From NCBI GenBank assembly GCA_002238965.1, contig MPNJ01000020.1:1-64000 (forward strand): 64,000 bases of DNA, in the 5' to 3' direction. The notes under the pieces are model-generated. The model did no database searches. It worked only from the letters and a program-made list of their open reading frames with translations, and was not told the origin of the DNA. Of this stretch, positions 43,448 through 53,786 are shown in pieces (within the stretch, counting starts at the first letter, position 1; each line of letters begins with the position of its first letter). Source of the DNA: Nitrospinae bacterium bin107 (GTDB taxonomy: Bacteria > UBA8248). A program made the translations under genes and the position numbers.

Positions 43448-44083
43448 TTATATCAAATCCAGAATGTCCTCTAATTTTTCCAAATATCTATCCGGGTTTA
43501 ATTTCATTATATTATCATGCTGAGAGTATTTCCCCTTGATGATCCATGCAGGGATCGATGCGTTTCTGGCGGCCAGCAAATCCGTTGTTGTATCCCCGAC
43601 CATGACGACTTCTTCTGGTTTCGCTTCAAGCGATTTGATAGCGGCGAACAGCATCTCAGGGGCCGGTTTCGGCGCATATCCCTGGCGGTGACCGAATACC
43701 GCTCGAATGTAGGGCAAGAGCCCGACGTGCCCTAACTGCTCCTTGCAGAAGAACCATGCCTTGTTCGAAACGCAAGCCATCTGAATGCCCCGTTGGGCGA
43801 GGGTTTCGAGCGTTTTTTTCACCCCGGGAATGATATGGGTGCCCGCGACATTATGAACCTTGTAATGGGAGCGGTAGATGCGCACTGCCTCGTTGGCCAT
43901 GTCTTCTCCCCACAGTTGGGTGAATCTTTCCTCGAGCGTGGGGCCGATGGATGCGAGAATCTCCGCATCGCTCATTTCGGGCACGCCCAGGTCACGGCAC
44001 ATGAGGCGCATGCACTTTGCGATGCCATCGTAGCTGTCGACAAGCGTGCCGTCATGGTCTAAAAGAATCGCGCGTATGGCCAT
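43448..44083 (-). CDS. HAD-family phosphatase (phosphoglycolate phosphatase-like)
   Basis: A 211-residue HAD hydrolase with motif I Asp9 and Asp11 (LLDHDGTLVDSYDG), motif II in VSNKAW, motif III Lys (APKPAPE) and motif IV in VGDTTTDLLAARNA. The alpha-helical cap after motif I is of the phosphoglycolate phosphatase / beta-phosphoglucomutase type. Motif I is slightly unusual in having His between the two aspartates. It is divergent from rlmN. Confidence 0.9.
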   Translation of the reverse strand: MAIRAILLDHDGTLVDSYDGIAKCMRLMCRDLGVPEMSDAEILASIGPTLEERFTQLWGEDMANEAVRIYRSHYKVHNVAGTHIIPGVKKTLETLAQRGIQMACVSNKAWFFCKEQLGHVGLLPYIRAVFGHRQGYAPKPAPEMLFAAIKSLEAKPEEVVMVGDTTTDLLAARNASIPAWIIKGKYSQHDNIMKLNPDRYLEKLEDILDLI

Positions 44084-44126
44084 CTAATAGCTTTCCAATT
44101 CCTTAGGTACAATCATGATATGATTC

Positions 44127-45314
44127 ATGTCGGAAGCAAAACGAGCAAACCATAACACCATAGGCCAGTCTATGAAAATTGACTCGACATCGAAATTCAA
44201 GGCAGATCGGGTAAAACAAGCGCTCTCCCCTGGGCTAGTCGATCTTGTCGGCATGGATGAGGAGGAACTCGTTTCCTTATGCGAGGAGATGGGGGAACCC
44301 CCCTACAGAGGCCGGCAGTTATTCTCGTGGCTTTACGCCCACGGCGTAAGCGAATTCTCGCAGATGACCAACATTCCCAAGGGTTTTGGAGCAAAGCTCG
44401 GAGAAGCGGCACGTCTGCAGACTCTCGAACTCGACCGGGAGAATAAAAGTGCGGACGGCACGGAAAAATATGTGTGGCGACTGCGTGACGGCGCGCGGGT
44501 CGAGAGCGTCCGAATACCCATGAGAAACGTAAACGGCGTCATGCGGTGGTCTCTTTGCGTCTCCACGCAGGTCGGATGCGCGATGGGATGCGCGTTTTGC
44601 CTGACGGCGAAGATGGGTTTCGTCAGGCAGTTGAGCGCCGGTGAAATTGTCGGTCAATTCCTCGCCGCGAGAAGCCTCCTTGCCCCCGGGGAACGTTTTC
44701 ACAACGTCGTGTTCATGGGAATGGGGGAGCCGCTCGATAATTTCGACGCCACTGTAAAGGCCGTGCGGATTCTCACACACCCGCAGGCGAACGGAGTCAG
44801 CGCGAGGAGGCTTACCGTATCGACTGTGGGGGTTGTCTCGAGATTGAAGGATTTCGTCTCCTCCGTGCCGGGGGTGGGTCTGGCCGTTTCGCTGCATGCG
44901 GCGGATGATGAAACCAGAGAAAATCTGGTGCCGTTGAACCGCAAGTGGAACTTGAGTGCGCTTCTCGCTGAATGCCGGGAGTTGCCGATTAGCGAACGCC
45001 GCCGCATCACCTTTGAATACGTTATGCTGCGGGGTGTGAACGACTCCAGAGGGGACGCGAAGGCTCTCTCTCGGCTCCTGGAGGGGCTGAAATGCAAGGT
45101 GAACCTCATCCCCTGGAATCCCTTTCCCGGAGTCGCGTTCGAGCGGCCAGATGATGAGCGTGTCGAGGAATTCCGCCGCATACTCCTTGCCGCGGGCCTG
45201 GTGGCCACCACGCGAACTGCCAAGGGAGTCGATATCCTGGCGGCGTGCGGGCAGTTGGCCGATGCCCGCCGCCTGCAGTCCCGGGATGCCCTGAAACTAC
45301 TCAACTCTATATAA
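44127..45314 (+). CDS. rlmN: 23S rRNA/tRNA adenine-C2 methyltransferase RlmN
   Basis: A radical-SAM enzyme that methylates A2503 of 23S rRNA and A37 of some tRNAs. The cluster motif CAMGCAFC is in STQVGCAMGCAFCLTAKMGF. Other RlmN marks are GVMRWSLCVSTQVGC, MGMGEPLDNFDA and the C-terminal AACGQL with the second methyl-carrying Cys. The protein is 395 residues from ATG 44127; ATG 44172 (MKIDSTSKFK) would give the more usual length and is a likely alternative. No strong ribosome-binding site decides between them. Confidence 0.94.
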   Translation: MSEAKRANHNTIGQSMKIDSTSKFKADRVKQALSPGLVDLVGMDEEELVSLCEEMGEPPYRGRQLFSWLYAHGVSEFSQMTNIPKGFGAKLGEAARLQTLELDRENKSADGTEKYVWRLRDGARVESVRIPMRNVNGVMRWSLCVSTQVGCAMGCAFCLTAKMGFVRQLSAGEIVGQFLAARSLLAPGERFHNVVFMGMGEPLDNFDATVKAVRILTHPQANGVSARRLTVSTVGVVSRLKDFVSSVPGVGLAVSLHAADDETRENLVPLNRKWNLSALLAECRELPISERRRITFEYVMLRGVNDSRGDAKALSRLLEGLKCKVNLIPWNPFPGVAFERPDDERVEEFRRILLAAGLVATTRTAKGVDILAACGQLADARRLQSRDALKLLNSI

Positions 45315-45528
45315 TACAATATATTATAATTTCCTTGATTTATCGAAAAACCTCGTGAATTTATCGAAATTTATCTTATTTTTCAGATTTGCCTGATGGA
45401 AAAACGGGCTGCCCGAGACGCTCCTTGCCCGTGCGCCCGGTATGTTGGTATACCTCTTGCCAGGGAGACACGGGCGCGGCAATTGCGGGAAAATGCGCGA
45501 CACGATGCAGCATGGTGGATGCACCCAA
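45315..45528. other. AT-rich leader with TTTATCGAAA direct repeats
   Basis: After rlmN there is an AT-rich stretch with an imperfect palindrome (ATAATACAATATATTATAA, about 45311-45330). TTTATCGAAA occurs twice, at about 45340 and 45360, 20 bases apart. Together they look like a promoter/operator region for the gene at 45529. A specific promoter cannot be chosen. Confidence 0.4.
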
Positions 45529-46293
45529 ATGGCGGATGAAACTCCGGAAACGGCAGACCTCATCAAAGAACTCTCCAGCGGCATTTCTTCGATTCGAAAG
45601 CGACAGGAAGAATCCGCCGGGAAACTCGATGCGCTCGAAGCGCGCGTCCGCCATATGGAGGAAGCCCTCGCCGCCGGCGCTCACCAGCGGGAGGATGGCG
45701 CGTATGAGGAGTACGACTACCGCGTACTGCTCCACACCCGCACCTACACGATAGAAGACGTCGATGGGCGCGTCGCGCGCATGGAGAGCGTGCGGCGCTG
45801 CCTGGCCCGGCGGGAGCTGCCCCGGGTGAAGACGCGCTACCACACGGGCAGCGGCGACAGGGAGGTGGCCTATTCCTACCGGCTCCTGGAAGGCGAAGAA
45901 GCCGAGGTCCCCTGGGAGTCCCTGGAATACCGGATCGAGAAGGGCGCGGGTGCGGATTATTCCGCGCACCTGCCCCTGCCCGAGCCTATCCCCGCGGGCG
46001 CGCTCTTCGAAATTCGCCACGAACTCGTTCTGCGCGATGCGTTCACGACGCGGAACGAATGGGTCACGCTCGTGGTCGAATACCCCACCGACGAGTTTCA
46101 CCTCGAAGTGCTCATCCCCTCCGGACGCCAACTGGTGGGCGCGCGGCGCGAGGAGTCCCAGGGGGCTTCGAACAGCTTCAACAAGCGCCGCGTCTATCCC
46201 CGCCATTTGAACGAAACCGGCCAGACCCGCCTGGAGTGGCGCGAAGCCGGGCCCGTCACGGGAAGGGCGTATACGCTGTTCTGGGATTGGTAG
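45529..46293 (+). CDS. Coiled-coil plus C-terminal beta-domain protein, unknown function
   Basis: A ~254-residue orphan. Residues ~8-50 are a coiled coil (IRKRQEESAGKLDALEARVR). The rest looks like a beta-sandwich with paired strands and conserved aromatic ends (YEEYDYRVLLHTRTYTIED, then EIRHELVLRDAFTTRNEWVT and the last residues RAYTLFWDW). The C-terminus ending in an aromatic WDW motif recalls ligand-binding or prealbumin-like domains found behind signalling modules, but I cannot name the family. ATG 45493 is an alternative start. It is preceded by an AT-rich leader and has no clear operon partner. Confidence 0.75.
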   Translation: MADETPETADLIKELSSGISSIRKRQEESAGKLDALEARVRHMEEALAAGAHQREDGAYEEYDYRVLLHTRTYTIEDVDGRVARMESVRRCLARRELPRVKTRYHTGSGDREVAYSYRLLEGEEAEVPWESLEYRIEKGAGADYSAHLPLPEPIPAGALFEIRHELVLRDAFTTRNEWVTLVVEYPTDEFHLEVLIPSGRQLVGARREESQGASNSFNKRRVYPRHLNETGQTRLEWREAGPVTGRAYTLFWDW

Positions 46294-46690
46294 GGGGTTT
46301 GGGGCGATTTTTCGATGAGATACATTTCATCTGAGATTTTGCCGGTTGCAAGAATTCAGATATTACATGCAATCTCATATATGATGTTTTACTTGTCCTC
46401 GGCCCATTGCGGACGGAGTGCGGCCCATCTACGCATGCAAGACGGCAGTTTGAGCTTTTGGTAGGGACAGGTCGCGACCTGTCCTTGCGGAAACGGAGAA
46501 ACCAGGTGGTTGCGGGTGAAACGACCCGAACACTCCATTCCCGGATAGCGATATAACGTGTTTTCCATCGGGCGAACCGCCGCCCCCTTTCTCACCTCAC
46601 CACCTTTCTGCTAGACTCCGCGCTTTCAAGCGCCCCGGACGGGGCGTCTCATCTTTTCGTTCATCACGTTTCAAGGGAGAATGCGCCATC
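46294..46690. repeat. Intergenic gap holding a GTAGGGACAGG palindrome at 46461-46488
   Basis: The palindrome GTAGGGACAGG-TCGCGA-CCTGTCCTTGC lies in the middle of this 397-base gap. It differs by a few bases from the perfect copy at 51064. The rest has no recognisable gene. The last ~100 bases should contain the promoter of the small gene at 46691. Confidence 0.7.
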
Positions 46691-47005
46691 ATGCTGGAGC
46701 CTGAAATTTTTGTGGTCGACCTCACAGAGAACTTCGGCGGGGAAATCATCGCGGACGGCCGGGTGAAGACGACGAGGGAACAACTCGAGAGCTGCGCCGC
46801 CAAGTTCGGGGCGAGCGTTTCGGTGAGCCACGCCAAGAACTTCGAACTCGGCACCCACGTGCCGACCATCACCGTGCGGCGTCTCGAGAAAAAGGGCAGG
46901 AAGACCGAGACCGAACTCCTCTTCTTCTCCTACGAGGGCGAGGGCGGCGACATCGTCACCGACCCCGCCGAATGGGGGCGCGTGCCGACGCAGATATTCG
47001 GCTGA
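46691..47005 (+). CDS. Small protein of unknown function
   Basis: A 104-residue orphan (begins MLEPEIFVVDLTENFGGEII). It has an alternating strand pattern and a charged middle (TVRRLEKKGRKTETELLFF) and no cysteine motif, signal peptide or membrane helix. A GGGAGA lies about 12 bases before ATG 46691, slightly far for a ribosome-binding site. Composition matches neighbouring genes and the frame is clean, so I accept it as coding without a function. Confidence 0.6.
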   Translation: MLEPEIFVVDLTENFGGEIIADGRVKTTREQLESCAAKFGASVSVSHAKNFELGTHVPTITVRRLEKKGRKTETELLFFSYEGEGGDIVTDPAEWGRVPTQIFG

Positions 47006-47138
47006 TCGGTATTTCGAGGACATCGTTCCCGCCTGTATCGTGGAGATGGCCGCCGGGCATACGATGGCGGGGACAGGGCCGTAACCCTGTTTGAGTGTTC
47101 ATCTGTTTGTGTGGTTTCATAATGAGGGAGCCGGGCAA

Positions 47139-47169
47139 TTGCGCTCATCCCGCGTTTTGGTTCTATAAT
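47139..47169 (+). promoter_or_regulatory. Promoter upstream of the small membrane protein gene at 47232
   Basis: A perfect TATAAT at 47164-47169 has TTGCGC 19 bases upstream. The spacing is longer than ideal, which often means an activator or weak basal use. Confidence 0.45.
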
Positions 47170-47175
47170 GTTCAC

Positions 47176-47196
47176 GAGATAACCTTGAGATAACCT
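47176..47196. repeat. Tandem GAGATAACCT pair just downstream of the -10 box
   Basis: GAGATAACCT occurs at 47176-47185 and 47187-47196, a period of 11 bases (one helical turn). The position right after TATAAT fits a repressor operator. Confidence 0.5.
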
Positions 47197-47231
47197 GACT
47201 GAGGACCCGGAAAGAGAAAGGGTGTGGGAAG

Positions 47232-47444
47232 GTGATCGATTTACAGCCGATCACTACGGGAGACCTCATAGCCATTGCGAATTGCGCCGTGATCTGGCAT
47301 GGCCTCTACACCATGCGCGCCGATATCAGGGAAAGGGACAAAGCGCTCGATGCAATCATCGCCCAGGGCAAAGAGGGCAGGGAAGCGTTGCGGAAAACCA
47401 TGCAGAATTTAGATATAACAATGGCGAGTTTGGATAAACGCTAA
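47232..47444 (+). CDS. Short single-helix membrane protein related to the coiled-coil family (paralogue C)
   Basis: A 70-residue protein with a GTG start after GGGAAGG. Its middle segment (LIAIANCAVIWHGLYTMRAD) aligns with the membrane helix of paralogues A and B, where QC-x-LIAYGLY-x-MR is the conserved core: here NC-x-VIWHGLY-x-MR. A short charged helix follows (REALRKTMQNLDITMASL) in place of the long repeat rod. The upstream sequence again contains GAGGACCC shortly before the start. It is probably a minimal or degenerated member of the same family, and no function is known to me. Confidence 0.65.
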   Translation: MIDLQPITTGDLIAIANCAVIWHGLYTMRADIRERDKALDAIIAQGKEGREALRKTMQNLDITMASLDKR

Positions 47445-47632
47445 ATGCCTCGGGAAATCAACCGAAGCCCTGGCGGTCCTGCTCAAAAGATCAGCGTAAG
47501 TTGCGGCGTTTCGTGAAGGCTTTACAGCCTTTCTGAAATGGTTCCGTTTCCTCGTCGGTTTTCCGGTGAATTTTCAGGCGTATGTCACGCGTATCCCCCA
47601 CGCGGGGCGGCACGCTGATTGAAAGGGTGAAG

Positions 47633-48058
47633 ATGGCGCGTTCATGGACGAGGGAGGAAGTCGAGCGGGTGTTCCAGGCCCGCTGGCAGGGGAATTTCAA
47701 CGACCTCCTCGGTTTCGAGGTGCTGGAAGCGGAAGAGGGTTTCGCCCGCGTCGCGATGCCCGTGGAGCCGAAGCTCCACCAGCCTTTCGGGATCATCCAC
47801 GGCGGCGCGCTGGCCTCGCTGGCTGACACCGTGGGCGGCGTGGGCAGCTACGTGAGCTATCCGGTCGGAACGGAAGTGGTGACGGTGGAGATGAAGATCA
47901 ACTTCGTGCGTCCGGTGAAGGAGGGAACTCTCATCGGCGAGGCGAAGGCGCTGCATCTGGGCCGAAAGACCTCGGTGTGGGAGATGCGCATCGTGGATGA
48001 TGCGGAAAAACTCGTCTGCTTCGCCTCGGCCACCTACATGGTCATAAAAGAGGCGTAG
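47633..48058 (+). CDS. PaaI-family hotdog thioesterase
   Basis: A ~141-residue hotdog-fold acyl-CoA thioesterase. The signature is KLHQPFGIIHGGALASLADTVGG, in which the HGG loop and the following Asp/Glu region form the active site. Then come EMKINFVRPVKEGTLIGEA and ATYMVI. ATG 47633 has AAGGGTGA just upstream; an extension to ATG 47582 is possible. Its likely role is hydrolysis of aromatic or short acyl-CoA, in line with the acyl-CoA genes at both sides of the window. Confidence 0.9.
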   Translation: MARSWTREEVERVFQARWQGNFNDLLGFEVLEAEEGFARVAMPVEPKLHQPFGIIHGGALASLADTVGGVGSYVSYPVGTEVVTVEMKINFVRPVKEGTLIGEAKALHLGRKTSVWEMRIVDDAEKLVCFASATYMVIKEA

Positions 48059-48228
48059 TAATAGCATTCAGGGCGCGGACTCTGAATCCCTCTCGTCCTT
48101 TTAGTTCGTCTGTGGTATCATCTCCACAAGTTGGAAGTCGATAATTCCATAACCCAATATGATTCAATTGATTATAGCTTTTGCGCGAAATCGCCTGCGA
48201 CGGGCGGTTTCGGACGCAACGAGCGCTT

Positions 48229-48282
48229 GACGGGGTGGGGGACGTTTTCCCGATGGCTTCATGGGGAGGCGGAAACCCCGTC
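48229..48282 (+). promoter_or_regulatory. Possible structured leader of acnA
   Basis: GACGGGG (48229-48235) can pair with CCCCGTC (48276-48282), closing a loop that ends just before the GAGAGGTG ribosome-binding site of acnA. Aconitase genes are often post-transcriptionally controlled, but this leader matches no known element I recognise. Confidence 0.3.
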
Positions 48283-48297
48283 CGAGAGAGGTGAAAG

Positions 48298-51006
<2,709 letters not shown>

Positions 51007-51063
51007 GGGAGGGGATGACCCTTTTTGGGTTGTCCGCTTTTTTGAAATTGTTTCGTCGGTTTT

Positions 51064-51091
51064 GTAGGGACAGGTCGCGACCTGTCCCTAC
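51064..51091. repeat. Perfect palindrome GTAGGGACAGG...CCTGTCCCTAC
   Basis: A 28-base perfect palindrome centred on TCGCGA, the best preserved copy of the family in the window. It supplies the stop codon of the adjacent transposase (bases 51088-51090 read TAG on the minus strand), so gene and repeat are physically joined. Confidence 0.9.
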
Positions 51092-51690
51092 AGATGAGCC
51101 TGATTTGCCGGGTTTTCCTCATCCAGCGCCCATTGAAGCGGGTTGTTCCGAATATATTCGCGGATACTGTTTAGATCGTCTTCGTTTCGGATGACATGGT
51201 CGTAGAATGACCGTTGCCAGATGCGTTTCTCGAATGGCGGGAAACGTCCGGATTTCACCTCGTTGATGTATTCATTCGTGGTCATCGTCTTAAACCATTG
51301 AATGATTTCCTGTAGGGGCGGACCTGTGTGTCCGCCCTGGTGATTTTTTTCTTGTCGTTGTAGTTCCCCCTGTGGATATTCGTCCGATAACCGTTCTTCG
51401 CGTTGCGGGCGGACACACAGGTCCGCCCCTACGATTGCAACGATGCTGTGAATGTGATTCGGCATGAGGACAAATTCATCCAATACGAGATGCGGAAATT
51501 TGTTCTCAGTCTCGTTCCACCAACGGGCGGCCATCTTCCCCGCTTCGCTCAAAACCATCTCACCCTGGATGATTTCACCGAACAGACATTGCCTGGCCTG
51601 CGCGCAAATCGTGACGAAATAACATCCCTCTTGGGAATAATCATAATCCTCCAACCGATATGAATTTCGTCTCATTTGGTTCACGTTCAT
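51088..51690 (-). CDS. REP-associated tyrosine transposase (RAYT, Y1/HUH family)
   Basis: A 200-residue single-domain relative of IS200/IS605 TnpA. His79 and His81 (VLMPNHIHSIV) are the metal-binding HUH pair and Tyr163 (WQRSFYDHVIR) the DNA-linking tyrosine; RNNPLQW is a usual C-terminal mark. RAYTs cut and move short palindromic repeats in their genome. Residues ~86-97 (GADLCVRPQ) and ~118-127 (GGHTGPPLQ) are encoded by two inverted 26-base repeat copies inserted in frame in the loop after the HUH motif. The stop codon lies in another palindrome. All catalytic residues are intact. Confidence 0.9.
   Translation of the reverse strand: MNVNQMRRNSYRLEDYDYSQEGCYFVTICAQARQCLFGEIIQGEMVLSEAGKMAARWWNETENKFPHLVLDEFVLMPNHIHSIVAIVGADLCVRPQREERLSDEYPQGELQRQEKNHQGGHTGPPLQEIIQWFKTMTTNEYINEVKSGRFPPFEKRIWQRSFYDHVIRNEDDLNSIREYIRNNPLQWALDEENPANQAHL
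51312..51337. repeat. GTAGGGGCGGACC...GTCCGCCC repeat inside the RAYT gene, left copy
   Basis: A 26-base copy of the family also found at 4445-4470 and 7093-7118, located in the coding sequence of the transposase. It is the exact inverse of the copy at 51407-51432. Confidence 0.9.
51407..51432. repeat. GGGCGGAC...GTCCGCCCCTAC repeat inside the RAYT gene, right copy
   Basis: Perfect reverse complement of 51312-51337, separated from it by 69 bases. Both are in frame in the transposase, so the mRNA could fold a 26-base-pair stem. Confidence 0.9.
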
Positions 51691-51751
51691 AATTCATGCT
51701 CTAGGGGATACATAGGTATGCTCTACAGGTTTACCAAGCGCAATCACTTCC

Positions 51752-52885
51752 TCACGAAACAACTTCCACGAACCTCCCCCAGAGGTATTCCGCGTCTTCA
51801 TCAGTGAGCGGGTCGGGCGAGAGGAAGATTCCCGTATCGCCGGTTACGCCGATCTGCACACGCACCTCACATTCCCACAACGCATCGACAATCTCATCGC
51901 GTGATTTTCCGGTTGCTTCCTCGTCGATTTCGATCACGACTTCCGGCAAATCCTGCCCCAGCGAGTTGGGGCGCCTGATGCGGGGCGAGAGTCCCTTCAT
52001 CCCGGCTGTGCGCTCCATGAAGAATTCACACCATTTCTCGTTGTGGGCGCATTGCTCCGCCTCGCCGCCGTCCAGGTAATGTTCGAGCGCCGCGAGCAGG
52101 CCCACGATGTCGTCGCGCCCCGCCTTCATGGGCTGGCCGATCGAATATTTGGGGCTTCCCATCATGGCGCAGGCTTCGATGATTTCCTCTTTACCGAGAA
52201 TGATGCCCGTATTCTGAGGCCCGCCGATGCTCTTCCCCCCGCTGAAGATGGCGGCGTCGGCCCCCATCTCCTTCGTGTAGCGCCAAAGGTTGGAGGAGGG
52301 GGGAAGCTGCGCCGCGGCGTCCACGATTACGGGCACGTTCCTTTCGTGCGCGATCTCGATGATGGTTTCGAGCGTCAGGATGTTTTTGCCCGCATAGCGG
52401 CCCGGGAAATAGAAGACGCCCGCCGTTTTCTCCCCGATGGCCTCTTCGAGCTCCCAGGGATGGGTCTGGCGGTGTGAGCCGATCTCCACGAGCCGCGCTC
52501 CCGCCTGACGGATGTTGATGTCGTAGTGGTTTCTCTGGAAGCGGTGGATCACGATTTCGTTCTTGAGACCGTCTGTGAACGGCAGCTTGTCCATCAAGGC
52601 CGGGCTTCCGCCCGTGATGCAGGCGGCCGCGCACAGCACGAGGCCTGCGGCGGAACCGCTCGTGACGTAGGCAGCTTCGTTTTGCGTCATCCCGGCGACC
52701 CGTGCGCCCGCTTTCGCGTGGAGTTCGTTCATGTCCACCTGGGCGGCGTTCGCCTCCTGCATGGCGGCCCATACCTCGGGCCTCAGTCCCGAGCCGCCGA
52801 AGACGGTCTGGCGGGTGCGCGCGCTGATGACGCGGCGGATTCCGAGGTCAGTCAGGAATTTTGGGTTTTGCGCGGATTCGTTAAT
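51752..52885 (-). CDS. SelA-like PLP-dependent enzyme, probably with an ATT start
   Basis: A ~377-residue fold-type I PLP enzyme of the selenocysteine synthase (SelA)-like group. Family marks are LGIRRVISARTRQTVFGGSG then RPEVWAAMQEANAAQVDMNE at the N-terminus, SGSAAGLVLCAAACITG, VIVDAAAQLPP and the cofactor lysine in FSGGKSIGGPQNTG. The conserved N-terminus lies upstream of the first ATG (52762), and no ATG, GTG or TTG occurs there in frame. AAGGAG followed seven bases later by ATT at 52885 is the best start; CTG 52855 is an alternative. Real SelA is larger, so this is more likely an ammonia-lyase or aldolase-like relative. Confidence 0.85.
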   Translation of the reverse strand: MNESAQNPKFLTDLGIRRVISARTRQTVFGGSGLRPEVWAAMQEANAAQVDMNELHAKAGARVAGMTQNEAAYVTSGSAAGLVLCAAACITGGSPALMDKLPFTDGLKNEIVIHRFQRNHYDINIRQAGARLVEIGSHRQTHPWELEEAIGEKTAGVFYFPGRYAGKNILTLETIIEIAHERNVPVIVDAAAQLPPSSNLWRYTKEMGADAAIFSGGKSIGGPQNTGIILGKEEIIEACAMMGSPKYSIGQPMKAGRDDIVGLLAALEHYLDGGEAEQCAHNEKWCEFFMERTAGMKGLSPRIRRPNSLGQDLPEVVIEIDEEATGKSRDEIVDALWECEVRVQIGVTGDTGIFLSPDPLTDEDAEYLWGRFVEVVS

Positions 52886-52896
52886 CGTCTTGCTCC

Positions 52897-53646
52897 TTAG
52901 CCAAGGGTGGAATACTGCAGCGTTGCGCCTCCGAGGACGTTCCAGGAGGCGTCGTCATCCGTCATTCCGTACAGGGAAAGGGTATGAAAGCCCTCTTCAT
53001 CGCGGGAGAAGCGCCTCTCGACATCGAGCCTGAAGACCTGCGACGCCTCGCTCGGCGTGAGTTCCAATTCGGCCGATTCCGGCGGTGTGCCGTCCAAGCC
53101 TATTCCCAAAAGAAGCGGCGAGGCGGCCCCCTCGCTCCTCACACGGCCCTCGATTTCGAGATGCGCCTCCTCCCCGCCCCATACGAGGAAAGAGACGCTC
53201 ATATCGGACGACACTTCTCGCCACCCGCCTGCGGTGATTGCCGCATCCGCGCGCAGCCTCTGCCGCCATTCGACCCGCTTTCTGTTGTGATGGCTCAGGA
53301 CGAGCGTCCTGTGCTCCGGCCTGTCCGCCCAGTGGTAGTGCCTGGGCCTGCTCTCGTAGGGCCTTCCCATGCCGACGAGAAGAGCGGAGGGGTCGCCGCG
53401 CATCACCTCTTCATCGCCTGCGGTTTCATGCCCCGTCGTCGAGGCGACCAGCTTCACGCGCTCTCTGCGCTCATCCCACCTCGCATAGACGTACTGCACC
53501 GTATCGACGGGAGGCCGCGAGGCCACGTTGGGCGGAGTTTCTTGCAGGGTTCGCCGCCGCCCGCCGATACGTATTTCCCCGCCGCCGTGGCGCACGAGTT
53601 CGAGCTGGTGAAAGCCCCGGTATTCGAGACGGCACGGCTGGGACAT
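52897..53646 (-). CDS. Protein of unknown function upstream of the SelA-like gene
   Basis: A 249-residue orphan from ATG 53646, which has GGAGAAG upstream. It looks all-beta, with many short strands and charged turns (CRLEYRGFHQLELVRHGGGE, then RTLVLSHHNRKRVEWRQRLR and SFLVWGGEEAHLEIEGRV). It has no signal peptide, membrane helix or recognised motif. The stop is 11 bases before the SelA-like start, and the ribosome-binding site of that gene overlaps the stop, so the two are coupled. A longer frame upstream is not coding-like. Confidence 0.65.
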   Translation of the reverse strand: MSQPCRLEYRGFHQLELVRHGGGEIRIGGRRRTLQETPPNVASRPPVDTVQYVYARWDERRERVKLVASTTGHETAGDEEVMRGDPSALLVGMGRPYESRPRHYHWADRPEHRTLVLSHHNRKRVEWRQRLRADAAITAGGWREVSSDMSVSFLVWGGEEAHLEIEGRVRSEGAASPLLLGIGLDGTPPESAELELTPSEASQVFRLDVERRFSRDEEGFHTLSLYGMTDDDASWNVLGGATLQYSTLG

Positions 53647-53786
53647 GGAGTCTTCTCCATTCGATGCGCGTTTGGCATTGTTCGATGCGCCCATCATATC
53701 ACGATGTGTCGGGACTCGTGATCGTGTATCATGGCGCCGCTCCGCCGCCCGGCGGCGTCTTCTATTTCTGTGACAGGAGTTTCGAA

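Noticed and set aside
51312-51432. RAYT gene disrupted by repeat insertion (pseudogene)
   Set aside because: Both inserts keep the frame and fall in a loop; HUH, Tyr and C-terminal motifs are intact, so it is kept as coding.
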